The position numbers and the translations under genes are program-made. Below are positions 25,793 to 33,977 of a stretch of DNA of 64,000 nt, in pieces (the first letter of the stretch is position 1; each line of letters starts with the position of its first letter). This DNA is from Enterovibrio sp045679545. Lineage in GTDB: Bacteria; Pseudomonadota; Gammaproteobacteria; Enterobacterales; Vibrionaceae. The notes beneath the pieces are model-generated. The model did not search any database, had not been told where the DNA came from, and saw nothing but the letters and a program-made list of their open reading frames with translations. Location of the stretch: positions 3,348,001 to 3,412,000 of the forward strand of contig NZ_CP166194.1 of NCBI RefSeq assembly GCF_045679545.1. The letters run 5' to 3'.

Positions 25793-26903
25793 GACTCAAC
25801 CTCCCCGATTTCCCCAACGAAGTTTGTGACGCCGCAATGGGCTGTGCAGAAAAGACCAACACGGTCGTGCGCACCATCACTAACAATAAGAGCAATCCAC
25901 ACAGGTTGTGTGCCACCGCCACGGACAATGGCAGCAAGGCAACAACATTGGTGATACCCAGTGAAATTTGGATCAATAGCGCCCCCACTAGTAACATCGC
26001 AGAGGCATTACCCAGTGGGCGACGAATAGCCATCGCAAGCAGCAATACCAAGGCAGTGACAACCATGGCACCAATGCGATGGGTGGCATGAATGGTCACG
26101 CGCTGCTCAAACCCGAGCACGCCATATTGATAGGTTTCACTGGCAGGGCTGATGGGATGAAACGCAGCGGTATCATAACTGCTCACCCAATCCACCTCGC
26201 AGACAGGGAGCTGCGTACACACCACGGCGGCATAGTTGGCAGACGTCCAGCCACCGAGCGCGATTTGCATGATAACGGTCACTAACGCTGTCACGGTCAA
26301 CGCTTTTAGTTTAGTGGACAGAATTGGCTTAACTGTTTCCACGTTGCTGATATCAGAAATATCGGTTTGAACGAGAGATTGGACTTGCTCTTGCCCCTGT
26401 GAGAGTCGTCCCACACGCCGCCTTTCCAACACAGCCAGCAAGAACAGCAATGTCACAGTGGTGAAACCACCCAGCAAATGCGCCATCACCACAATGGGCA
26501 TCAGGTTCATGGTCACTGTCCACATGCCCAGCGCGGCCTGAAATATCACTACCCCGAGTAGCGCAGTCGGCAACATACGACCTCGTCCATTTTTTTTACC
26601 TCGCCATGCCAACGCGGCAATCGCCGCAATCACCAATCCTAAGGTGCCCGCTACATAGCGATGGATCATCTCATTCCATGCTTTGTGCACTTCAACAGGC
26701 ACATGAGGGAAAGCTTGCGTGGCTTGTTCAACTTTTTCAGGGGACACGGGGACAGTGAGAAACCCATAGCATCCCGGCCAATCAGGACAGCCAAGGCCCG
26801 CTTCGGTTAAGCGCGTAAACGCACCCAACCCCACCACGACCACCGCCAGCAGCAGCGCACCATAAATTAATCCCAGATAGCGTTTTTCTGCTTCCATACT
26901 CAC
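25785..26903 (-). CDS. ctaA: Heme A synthase (COX15/CtaA family)
   Basis: Oxidises heme O to heme A for the cytochrome c oxidase. The 372 residues have about eight membrane helices arranged as two similar halves; heme-ligand histidines lie in EMIHRYVAG, VMAHLLGG, ATHRIGAMV and VAHNLCG. The signature LTEAGLGCPDWPGCYG is near residues 32-47. It overlaps the upstream small gene by 4 bases and ctaB by 8 bases. The linker between halves (residues about 165-195) is charged and long. Confidence 0.95.
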   Translation of the reverse strand: MSMEAEKRYLGLIYGALLLAVVVVGLGAFTRLTEAGLGCPDWPGCYGFLTVPVSPEKVEQATQAFPHVPVEVHKAWNEMIHRYVAGTLGLVIAAIAALAWRGKKNGRGRMLPTALLGVVIFQAALGMWTVTMNLMPIVVMAHLLGGFTTVTLLFLLAVLERRRVGRLSQGQEQVQSLVQTDISDISNVETVKPILSTKLKALTVTALVTVIMQIALGGWTSANYAAVVCTQLPVCEVDWVSSYDTAAFHPISPASETYQYGVLGFEQRVTIHATHRIGAMVVTALVLLLAMAIRRPLGNASAMLLVGALLIQISLGITNVVALLPLSVAVAHNLCGLLLLLVMVRTTVLVFSAQPIAASQTSLGKSGRLSHG

Positions 26904-27427
26904 CCCACCTTCGACAGTCGCATCAGTTTGCGCAGATCGGACAGCAGCCCCTTACTTTGGGTAATTTGCGCCGATTTCCCTTGAGGGATCGGGTAAGCCA
27001 TGATCAGATTGTTAAGCGGATCGACAAGGTAAATCGCCTCACCCGCAAACGGCAACGAAGCCATGGTTTGATGTTGTTGAGTGTTAATCGCCTGCTCGGT
27101 GACATTTTCAGTCGCTTGTGCAGGTTGTGCTTCCGAAATCAATAAAATACTAGCCACACGTTTACGTTCGGGCCCGACCGCCACAGGGATTTGTTTGAGC
27201 TGAAACAACGCGCTTTCGCATTGCTCAGAGCAGGTTTGCGGCAAGGAGTAAACAAGACGCCATTGCCCGTTGTGTCCAAGCCAATCGGCACGCACTTCCT
27301 GAGTGAGCAACTCACCCTTGTTCGTCACACCCTTGGTGAACCACCCCATTTCCAACACCAGCTTGGCGGCAACCACAGGCAATGCAAATACCAACACCAC
27401 CATGATCAGCGCTTTCTTTCCATTCAT
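26900..27427 (-). CDS. Small membrane-anchored protein of the oxidase assembly cluster
   Basis: No gene name assigned. From the ATG at 27427 the protein has 175 residues: a short basic start, one membrane helix at about 7-26, then a soluble domain with CSEQCESAL, a CxxxC motif resembling the region of SCO/thioredoxin-like proteins (LVYSLPQTCSEQCESAL) but far shorter and without a full fold that I can recognise. The conserved place between SURF1 and COX15 genes, with 4-base overlaps on both sides, argues for a role in oxidase assembly or copper/thiol handling. Confidence 0.75.
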   Translation of the reverse strand: MNGKKALIMVVLVFALPVVAAKLVLEMGWFTKGVTNKGELLTQEVRADWLGHNGQWRLVYSLPQTCSEQCESALFQLKQIPVAVGPERKRVASILLISEAQPAQATENVTEQAINTQQHQTMASLPFAGEAIYLVDPLNNLIMAYPIPQGKSAQITQSKGLLSDLRKLMRLSKVG

Positions 27428-28146
27428 ACGTGTCCCTTCCTCCACCAAACCACAAAACCAATCGCCACCACGAATGCCAAACCAAACCATTGCATCGCAT
27501 AACCATAGTGTTTCACTGGCTGCATCACGACCGGTTCCCAAACAGGTAGCGCGCTCCAATTCACCGCATCACTTGCTTCATCAACGATTGACTCTGTTCT
27601 TATCACCCAAGGCAAAAGAGCATACCCACTCGCCGCGGATATCATTGCAATGTCGACTGATTGAATCCGTAGCGGCCAACTGACGGTGGCGGTTTCATCG
27701 CCGAGCACCATGCGTTTTGACGGTAAATCAACAATGCCTTTGACCTGATACTTCCCCGCTACCTCTGGTAATTCAGGACGTTCTTCACGCCTTGCTGGCG
27801 CGGGAATCCATCCCAGCTCAACCAGTAACCAGCGATTGTCGGTATAAAACGGCATCATCCAGCGATAACCCACTTGGCCTTGATGGGTTTGGTTATCGAG
27901 CAACACACTGCGATTCACATCGAATGTGCCATTGAGTGCGACGGCAAATCCTTTGGCGTCTGAGGGAATGGATGATACTTGGGTAATCAGTTGTTGCTGA
28001 CGCGCTGACAATTGATTCAGTAACGTCTCTTTTTCTGCCGCACGGGACATTTGCCACATCCCCAACTTGACCAAGAGCACAACCATGGTCAAAGTAAAAG
28101 CAAGGAAACCCCAGCGTCGCATGCGACGTACGTTAGATGTAGACAC
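27424..28146 (-). CDS. SURF1-family cytochrome oxidase assembly protein
   Basis: Assembly factor for heme-copper oxidase. I use the GTG at 28146, which has AGGG eight bases upstream and gives 240 residues; a longer frame to 28269 would run into the divergent gene. The protein has an N-terminal helix (about 13-32), the conserved QMSRAAEKE segment, periplasmic motifs LNGTFD, LLDNQTHQGQVGY and LVELGWIPA, and a C-terminal helix (HYGYAMQWFGLAFV) as in all SURF1 proteins. Confidence 0.92.
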   Translation of the reverse strand: MSTSNVRRMRRWGFLAFTLTMVVLLVKLGMWQMSRAAEKETLLNQLSARQQQLITQVSSIPSDAKGFAVALNGTFDVNRSVLLDNQTHQGQVGYRWMMPFYTDNRWLLVELGWIPAPARREERPELPEVAGKYQVKGIVDLPSKRMVLGDETATVSWPLRIQSVDIAMISAASGYALLPWVIRTESIVDEASDAVNWSALPVWEPVVMQPVKHYGYAMQWFGLAFVVAIGFVVWWRKGHV

Positions 28147-28189
28147 CCATTCACCCTGTTGGTCACCTTTTTGGCCAGATGGAGGCAAT

Positions 28190-28396
28190 ATGTTGCTCAA
28201 AGCTATCCTCGTCTGCCTGTTAATCTTTATTATTTTCAATCTGTTTCGCGCGCTTCCCATTATGATCAAAGGGCGTACTGATGTTCGTATGTCACGCTAT
28301 CTCGGCAGGCGTGTGCTCTTCTCTGTGATTGTGTTTGTCATCTTATTGATTGCGCTTGCGACCGGACTCATTGAACCCAATCCGCGCCCTTATTAA
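28190..28396 (+). CDS. DUF2909 twin-transmembrane protein
   Basis: Small 68-residue membrane protein with two helices (about 3-22 and 43-63) separated by a basic loop (IKGRTDVRMSRYLGRR). The ATG at 28190 follows a good GGAGG site. Genes of this family commonly stand, as here, divergently beside SURF1 within oxidase clusters. Function unknown; it may help oxidase assembly. It shares a 43-base spacer with the SURF1 gene and ends at a perfect palindromic terminator. Confidence 0.85.
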   Translation: MLLKAILVCLLIFIIFNLFRALPIMIKGRTDVRMSRYLGRRVLFSVIVFVILLIALATGLIEPNPRPY

Positions 28397-28421
28397 CCCC
28401 ACTTTGGATTGGCAACGACGC

Positions 28422-28449
28422 GAAAGGGGTTGGCATGCCAACCCCTTTC
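28422..28449. terminator. 28-base perfect palindrome between DUF2909 and coxC genes
   Basis: A perfectly self-complementary sequence with arms GAAAGGGGTTGGCA and TGCCAACCCCTTTC. It lies in the 58-base gap between convergent genes and can act as a bidirectional terminator, although T tracts are only three long. Confidence 0.7.
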
Positions 28450-28454
28450 ACTTT

Positions 28455-29351
28455 CTATAAGATATAAACAAACACAAACAGACACAGCCACACCACATCA
28501 ACAAAGTGCCAGTACCAAGCCCCCGCCTGAAACGCGAAATGATGGTCGGGCGACATATGCCCTTTCAAAACACGCAACCAAACAATAAACAAGATGACCG
28601 AGCCGAGAAACACGTGCATGCCATGGAAACCGGTCAATAAAAAGAAGGTATTGCCGTACACACCGGAATCCAGACGCAGATTCAATTCTTGATAGGCATG
28701 AACATATTCTTCACCTTGAAGGAAAAGGAATATCCAGCCCAGCAGCACAGTGAGGCCAAGAAATTGAATCACACGCTTACGGTTGCCTTCTTCCATCGCA
28801 ACATGCGCGATATGAATCATGACAGAAGACGTCAGCAGAATAACGGTGTTGATCAGTGGTAAACCCCACGCGCCCATGGCGGTGGTTTCTGTCCCACCCG
28901 GTGTTTTTTCGAGCGGCCATCCCGGAATGAAATCAGGCCAAAGTACCTCGGCGGTCATCGCGTTGTTACTTGCGCCGCCTAACCAAGGCACCGCAATAAA
29001 ACGAACGTAGAATAGGGCGCCAAAAAATGCGGCGAAGAACATGACTTCTGAGAATATGAACCAGCTCATGCCCTGACGAAACGAGCGATCCATTTGATGG
29101 GAATACAACCCCCCCATCGACTCATGAATCACGTCACGAAACCACCCTGTCAGCATAAAGAACAACACACCGACGCCCGCTAGCAGCATCCAAGGGCCAT
29201 TGCCGCCAAACAATCCGGCGATAGTTGAACCCGAGCCAGTCGCGATCAGAAACAGGGCTACGGCACCAATAATCGGCCACTTGCTCTGTGCAGGTACGTA
29301 GTAATTTTGGTAGTCCTGCGGTGTGTCGGACTTTGTGTGCGTTGTTGTCAT
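28455..29351 (-). CDS. coxC: Cytochrome c oxidase subunit III
   Basis: Seven-helix accessory subunit of the aa3/caa3 oxidase. The 298 residues include the family features SMGGLYSHQMDRSFRQGMSWFIFSE, the conserved Glu-containing helix, LTGFHGMHVFLGS and the C-terminal WYWHFVDVVWLCLFVFVYI. It starts 16 bases downstream of cox11 in the coxB-coxA-cox11-coxC order, which is standard in proteobacteria. Confidence 0.97.
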   Translation of the reverse strand: MTTTHTKSDTPQDYQNYYVPAQSKWPIIGAVALFLIATGSGSTIAGLFGGNGPWMLLAGVGVLFFMLTGWFRDVIHESMGGLYSHQMDRSFRQGMSWFIFSEVMFFAAFFGALFYVRFIAVPWLGGASNNAMTAEVLWPDFIPGWPLEKTPGGTETTAMGAWGLPLINTVILLTSSVMIHIAHVAMEEGNRKRVIQFLGLTVLLGWIFLFLQGEEYVHAYQELNLRLDSGVYGNTFFLLTGFHGMHVFLGSVILFIVWLRVLKGHMSPDHHFAFQAGAWYWHFVDVVWLCLFVFVYIL

Positions 29352-29367
29352 GATGACCTCACTGCGG

Positions 29368-29922
29368 TTATTGAGTCACAGGCTCAGTTTTTGCGCTAAA
29401 CAAGGTGTAAGCCAACGTCAGGGTGTGGATGTCGTCAGGAATTGCGGGGTCTACATAAAAAACCAGTGGCAACTCTGCATCTTTACCCGCCTCCAATGGC
29501 TGACGGTTAAAGCAAAAACATTCAATTTTATTTAAATATTGAGCAGCCAGCCCGGGAGATACCGATGGCACAGCTTGCCCAATGGAATTGATCGCCGTGT
29601 TGTTCTTTGCGCGATATGCAATGGTGTGTGTTTCACCCGGATGTACCGTGATTTCTTTCATCTCAGGCGTAAAATCCCAGCCAAGACCGGGATTAATATA
29701 GGCAACAAACTCGACAGTCACGGTACGAGACAAGTCCACCTCTTGGCTTTCTTGCGCCGCCACATCAGAGGTTTTGCCATTGATGCCAGTGATATCACAA
29801 AACACGTCGTACAAAGGAACAAGGGCAAACGCAAACCCGAACATCAGCACCGCCATGCCCGCTAGCTTTAACGCTGAACGACCTGACTCACGCTGTGCAC
29901 TGTCGTGTTCTTGCTCACCCAT
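29368..29922 (-). CDS. Cytochrome c oxidase assembly protein CtaG/Cox11
   Basis: Copper chaperone that supplies CuB to subunit I. The ATG at 29922 (AAGGATC upstream) gives 184 residues; an upstream ATG at 29937 overlaps the coxA stop and is an alternative. There is one membrane helix (about 17-38) followed by a periplasmic Ig-like domain with the copper-binding CFCFNRQPL motif and FYVDPAI. Its place between coxA and coxC fits the cofactor-insertion role. Confidence 0.95.
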   Translation of the reverse strand: MGEQEHDSAQRESGRSALKLAGMAVLMFGFAFALVPLYDVFCDITGINGKTSDVAAQESQEVDLSRTVTVEFVAYINPGLGWDFTPEMKEITVHPGETHTIAYRAKNNTAINSIGQAVPSVSPGLAAQYLNKIECFCFNRQPLEAGKDAELPLVFYVDPAIPDDIHTLTLAYTLFSAKTEPVTQ

Positions 29923-29933
29923 GATTCGATCCT

Positions 29934-31520
29934 TCAATCAATTTTCGGTGGCGTGGTAAAGGTGTGATAAGGCGCTGGAGATGGAATTTCCCACTCGAGC
30001 CCTTCTGCACCTTCCCAAGGCTTCGCAGGCGCAGGCTCGCCGCCACGAATACATTTCACTACCAACACCAAGAAAATCAGCTGAGAGAAACCAAATAAGA
30101 ACGCACCCACACTCACGATCGCATTGATATCGGCAAACTGCAGGGCGTAATCAGGAATACGGCGTGGCATACCGGCGAGACCCAAAAAGTGCATGGGGAA
30201 GAACAGGATGTTGACCGAAACCAGCGAGCACCAGAAATGCCAAGATGCCAGCGTGTTGTTGTACATGTGCCCCGTCCATTTCGGCAGCCAGTAGTACGCG
30301 GCCGCCATGATGGAGAAGATGGCCCCTGTCACCAGTACATAATGGAAGTGCGCCACCACAAAGTAGGTATCGTGGTATTGAAAATCCGCTGGCGTAATCG
30401 CCAGCATCAGACCCGAGAAACCCCCAATCGTAAACAGCACAATAAAAGCGAGCGCAAACAGCATCGGCGTTTCAAATGTCAACGAGCCTCGCCACATGGT
30501 GGCAACCCAGTTAAATACTTTCACCCCAGTCGGCACCGAGATCAGCATGGTGCAGTACATGAAGAACAGCTCTGCAAAGACTGGCATGCCCGTGGTGAAC
30601 ATGTGGTGCGCCCACACAATGAAGCTTAGACCCGCAATGGACGCTGTCGCGTAAACCATGGATGCATAACCAAAAAGCTTCTTACGTGAAAAGGCTGGGA
30701 TAATGGCCGAAATAATGCCAAAACTCGGCAATATCATGATGTATACCTCGGGGTGACCGAAGAACCAGAAAATATGCTGGAACATCACTGGATCACCACC
30801 ACCGGCAGCATCAAAGAAGGAAGTCGCAAAATACTTGTCAGTGAGCACCATGGTGACGGCCCCTGCCAACACAGGCATGACAGCAATCAACAAGAACGCA
30901 GTAATAAACCATGTCCAAACGAACAAGGGCATTTTCATGTATGTCATGCCCGGCGCACGCAGATTCATGATGGTAACGATAACGTTAATCGCCCCCATGA
31001 TGGAGCTAATACCCATGATGTGAATGGCAAACACAAACAGGGCGGTACTATCAGGCGAGTAAGTCGTAGAGAGTGGTGCGTAGAAAGTCCAGCCAAAGTT
31101 GGGGCCGCCACCTTCCATGAACAAAGACATGATGAGCATCAGAAATGCAAAAGGCAGGATCCAGAAACTCCAGTTGTTCATGCGTGGTAACGCCATATCT
31201 GGCGCACCAATCATTAGCGGAACCATCCAGTTAGCAAGCCCAGTAAAGGCTGGCATGACAGCGCCAAACACCATGATCAAACCATGCATGGTGGTCATCT
31301 GGTTGAAGAAGTTTGGCTCAACCAACTGCAATCCAGGCTGGAATAATTCAGCGCGGATAACCAACGCCATCGCGCCGCCCAGCAGGAACATGGTAAAGCT
31401 GAATATCAGATACATGGAGCCGATATCTTTGTGATTGGTCGTCAACAGCCAACGCATCATCCCGCGAGGTTTATGATCATGGTCGTCATGACCGACCTGA
31501 TCGGGCGTCATATCCGTCAT
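29934..31520 (-). CDS. coxA: Cytochrome c oxidase subunit I
   Basis: Catalytic heme-copper subunit, reducing oxygen and pumping protons. The 528 residues have twelve membrane helices with the heme a ligand His in TTMHGLIMVFG, the CuB/Tyr site in FWFFGHPEVYIMILP, WAHHMFTTG, and the heme ligands in VAHFHYVLVTG. It starts with a His/Asp-rich leader (QVGHDDHDHKPRG). coxB lies 12 bases upstream and cox11 overlaps or abuts downstream. Confidence 0.98.
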   Translation of the reverse strand: MTDMTPDQVGHDDHDHKPRGMMRWLLTTNHKDIGSMYLIFSFTMFLLGGAMALVIRAELFQPGLQLVEPNFFNQMTTMHGLIMVFGAVMPAFTGLANWMVPLMIGAPDMALPRMNNWSFWILPFAFLMLIMSLFMEGGGPNFGWTFYAPLSTTYSPDSTALFVFAIHIMGISSIMGAINVIVTIMNLRAPGMTYMKMPLFVWTWFITAFLLIAVMPVLAGAVTMVLTDKYFATSFFDAAGGGDPVMFQHIFWFFGHPEVYIMILPSFGIISAIIPAFSRKKLFGYASMVYATASIAGLSFIVWAHHMFTTGMPVFAELFFMYCTMLISVPTGVKVFNWVATMWRGSLTFETPMLFALAFIVLFTIGGFSGLMLAITPADFQYHDTYFVVAHFHYVLVTGAIFSIMAAAYYWLPKWTGHMYNNTLASWHFWCSLVSVNILFFPMHFLGLAGMPRRIPDYALQFADINAIVSVGAFLFGFSQLIFLVLVVKCIRGGEPAPAKPWEGAEGLEWEIPSPAPYHTFTTPPKID

Positions 31521-31532
31521 TGCCGTTTCTCC

Positions 31533-32681
31533 TTAAAGGTCATCACCGTTAAGCACTGCATTAATCTGGGAAGCCTGAATCGCATCCCCCGTGTCATTGC
31601 CCCACGCATTGCGCTCGTAGGTAATTACCGCGGCCAACTCTTTCAAGCCCAACTGTGCACCAAAGGCTTGCATTGCTGTCCCCGACTTGCCGTGGATAAC
31701 AATATTCAAGTGCTCAACAAGTCTTTCAGATTTTGTCGCCATATCAGACTGTGCAAGTGCTGGGAACACACCAGGAATACCAAGACCATTGGCCATATGA
31801 CAGGCCGCGCAGCGTGAATTGTAAACCTCCTCGCCGAGCGTCATTAGCTCTTCCATGTCCATGTTCATCGACAGTAATTTTTGCTCTTCCTCGCGAACCT
31901 TGGCTTGAACAGCCGCGGTTTCCTGAACCCAAACGTTGAATTCATCAACAGGCTTTGCAATCACCACAATAGGCATAAACCCATGGTCTTTACCGCATAG
32001 CTCGGCGCATTGACCGCGATAAATGCCAGGCTTGTCGATTTTGGTCCACGCTTCGTTGATAAAGCCTGGGTTAGCATCTTTCTTCACCGCAAAAGCCGGC
32101 ACCCACCAAGAGTGAATGACATCTTCAGAGGTGATCAGAAAACGCACCTTTTTACCAATAGGCACGACCAAGGGGCGGTCAACTTCTAGCAGGTAATTTT
32201 CTCGCTTCGTCAGCTCACCATTAATTTGTGCGGGTGATGACGCAAGCAAAGAAAAGAACGATACGTCATGGTCAAAATAGCGATAGTGCCATTTCCACTG
32301 CGATCCTGTGACTTGAATGGTGATGTCTGAATCAGACGGGTCTTCCATTGCTATCAATACTCGCGTGGCAGGAACGGCCATACCAATCAAGATAAGAAAC
32401 GGCACTAAGGTCCAAAGTATTTCTACCTTGGTGCTTTCATGGAAATTTGCCGGCACGGCACCTTTGGATTTGCGGTGGTGCACGATAGACCAAAACATGA
32501 CACCGAACACCACAACACCAATGGCGACACAGATATAGAGAATCGTCATGTGCAAGTCATAGACCTGCCCACTGATATTCGTTACCCCTTTGGTCAGGTT
32601 AAACGAGGACGATTCATCTGCAGACACCGCAGCAAATGACGGGAGAAGCGCGAGCGTGGATAGAAATTGGCGAGTCGTCAC
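31533..32681 (-). CDS. coxB: Cytochrome c oxidase subunit II with fused cytochrome c domain
   Basis: Receives electrons and passes them to subunit I. I start at GTG 32681, six bases after an extended AGGAGG site, giving 382 residues with a signal peptide ending near SFAAVSA. Two membrane helices (about 45-65 and 85-105) are followed by the CuA domain with GQCAELCGKDHGFMPI, and from about residue 285 a cytochrome c domain with the heme motif CAACH. The fused heme domain makes this a caa3-type oxidase. It is the first gene of the operon. Confidence 0.97.
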   Translation of the reverse strand: MTTRQFLSTLALLPSFAAVSADESSSFNLTKGVTNISGQVYDLHMTILYICVAIGVVVFGVMFWSIVHHRKSKGAVPANFHESTKVEILWTLVPFLILIGMAVPATRVLIAMEDPSDSDITIQVTGSQWKWHYRYFDHDVSFFSLLASSPAQINGELTKRENYLLEVDRPLVVPIGKKVRFLITSEDVIHSWWVPAFAVKKDANPGFINEAWTKIDKPGIYRGQCAELCGKDHGFMPIVVIAKPVDEFNVWVQETAAVQAKVREEEQKLLSMNMDMEELMTLGEEVYNSRCAACHMANGLGIPGVFPALAQSDMATKSERLVEHLNIVIHGKSGTAMQAFGAQLGLKELAAVITYERNAWGNDTGDAIQASQINAVLNGDDL

Positions 32682-33112
32682 CGGATCCCTCCTAGAAATC
32701 ACTACGCATTACAGTGAGTCAATGAGCGCAGTAAATAGAAACATCGATTAACACTTTATTTACAATTAAACCTAGGCAATGAATAAGAAAAGAACAAAAA
32801 ATGCGCAGCTAAATACGCTGAAACTTGATGCCAGCCACGAAATTACGAGATGGAGACAAGTGTTTCATCAGTAATCTTTTTGTGCTGATTCTGTAAGGGA
32901 AGGCCGAAATGGAGGATAAGGAATCCCTTATTTAGTAAGGGCTTTATCGGTGAACGAAGAAGATAGTACAGCTTAAGCATTCTGAAAAATGCTTACGAGC
33001 AAAGGCCGATTCCACAAGTTTGTGGCACGCAAAAAGGCAAAAAGAAAGGCAGTCAGAGCACTTTTGTCTCTCACTGCCTATTTTCGACTATTTCCACATG
33101 TCGCGAGTAGGA
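32682..33112. other. 431-base spacer between lexA and coxB with several hairpins, no gene
   Basis: No credible coding frame. It holds the lexA terminator (33035-33080), and on the coxB side must hold the oxidase promoter, which I could not identify with confidence. Inverted repeats: CCACAAGTTTGTGG at 33012-33025, TAAGCATT/AATGCTTA at 32974-32995, CCCTTA/TAAGGG at 32925-32941, plus a further TAAGGGA at 32894-32900. These could be operator sites or a structured transcript. Confidence 0.6.
33035..33080 (-). terminator. Intrinsic terminator after lexA
   Basis: On the minus strand AGGCAGTGAGAG pairs with CTCTGACTGCCT (one mismatch) around a nine-base loop and is followed by TTCTTTTTG, about 35 bases past the lexA stop. 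Confidence 0.8.
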
Positions 33113-33733
33113 TTACATCCAATCGCTATTACGGATAACGCCGACGGCGATACCTTCAATGGTTAAGTTTTGCTGGGTTAAATCCACCACGATTGGCGAA
33201 AATTCTTCATTCTCTGCATGCAACCACACTTGTGTGCCTTTGCGCTCGAGACGCTTGACGGTGACATCGTCTTCAACGCGTGCCACCACAACTTGGCCAT
33301 TACGGACATCTTGTGTTTTATGCACGGCCAGTAAATCGCCATCCATAATACCGATGTCTTTCATGCTCATACCGTTAACACGAAGCAAGAAATCTGCGCT
33401 CGGTTTAAACAGGCCAGGATCAACCTTGTAGTGCATTTCCACATGCTCTTGCGCCAGAATAGGTTCACCCGCGGCCACGCGGCCAATCAACGGTAAACCA
33501 ACATCATTGGCGGATTCCGCTTCAATCAATAAACGAATACCACGCGACGCGCCAGGTACGATTTCAAGCACGCCTTTTCGCGCCAGCGCCTTCAAATGTT
33601 CTTCCGCGGCATTGGCTGAACGGAAGCCCAAATCCTTCGCGATCTCAGCACGGGTTGGTGGCATGCCCGTGTCGTCGATTTTTGCTTTGATAAGATCAAA
33701 GACTTGCTGCTGTCTTGCGGTTAACGGCTTCAT
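33113..33733 (-). CDS. lexA: SOS-response repressor LexA
   Basis: Represses DNA-damage genes and cleaves itself when RecA filaments form. The 206 residues have an N-terminal winged helix (recognition around PPTRAEIAKDLGFRSANAAEEH), the self-cleavage site Ala88-Gly89 in VAAGEP, and the catalytic dyad Ser123 (NGMSM) and Lys160 (VTVKRL). Two LexA-box sequences sit directly upstream, so it represses itself. The divergent neighbour is plsB, as in many vibrios and enterobacteria. Confidence 0.98.
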   Translation of the reverse strand: MKPLTARQQQVFDLIKAKIDDTGMPPTRAEIAKDLGFRSANAAEEHLKALARKGVLEIVPGASRGIRLLIEAESANDVGLPLIGRVAAGEPILAQEHVEMHYKVDPGLFKPSADFLLRVNGMSMKDIGIMDGDLLAVHKTQDVRNGQVVVARVEDDVTVKRLERKGTQVWLHAENEEFSPIVVDLTQQNLTIEGIAVGVIRNSDWM

Positions 33734-33741
33734 AATCAGAC

Positions 33742-33757
33742 CTGTCTTTTTATACAG
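33742..33757. promoter_or_regulatory. LexA (SOS) box 1 at lexA
   Basis: CTGT-N8-ACAG, an exact match to the CTGT/ACAG framework of the gammaproteobacterial LexA operator with an AT-rich centre, nine bases upstream of the lexA start codon. Confidence 0.9.
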
Positions 33758-33761
33758 TTAA

Positions 33762-33777
33762 CTGTGAGTATATCCAG
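33762..33777. promoter_or_regulatory. LexA (SOS) box 2 at lexA
   Basis: CTGT-N8-CCAG, one base off the framework, 20 bases from box 1. Escherichia coli lexA also has two boxes, the second likewise ending in CCAG. Confidence 0.82.
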
Positions 33778-33977
33778 TGTTTAACGAGTTGAAAAGACGC
33801 ATTTAGCATCAATCGCGCCAATCCACCTCTTCGCGATCACACTTTCTTGCTTAATCTTCGATTGCCCGCATTGACTCATGGCTGACATAAGCATGCGTAA
33901 TACTGTCATTTCGCTGCAAGTTCGGAGACGTTTTCTGCTAGACTTGCCACGCACAAAACATAAGAGGCCGCGATCAG

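Noticed and set aside
30189..31190. Two open frames of about 145 residues opposite coxA
   Set aside because: Very His-, Arg- and Asn-rich products antisense to membrane-helix codons of coxA; no ribosome-binding site.
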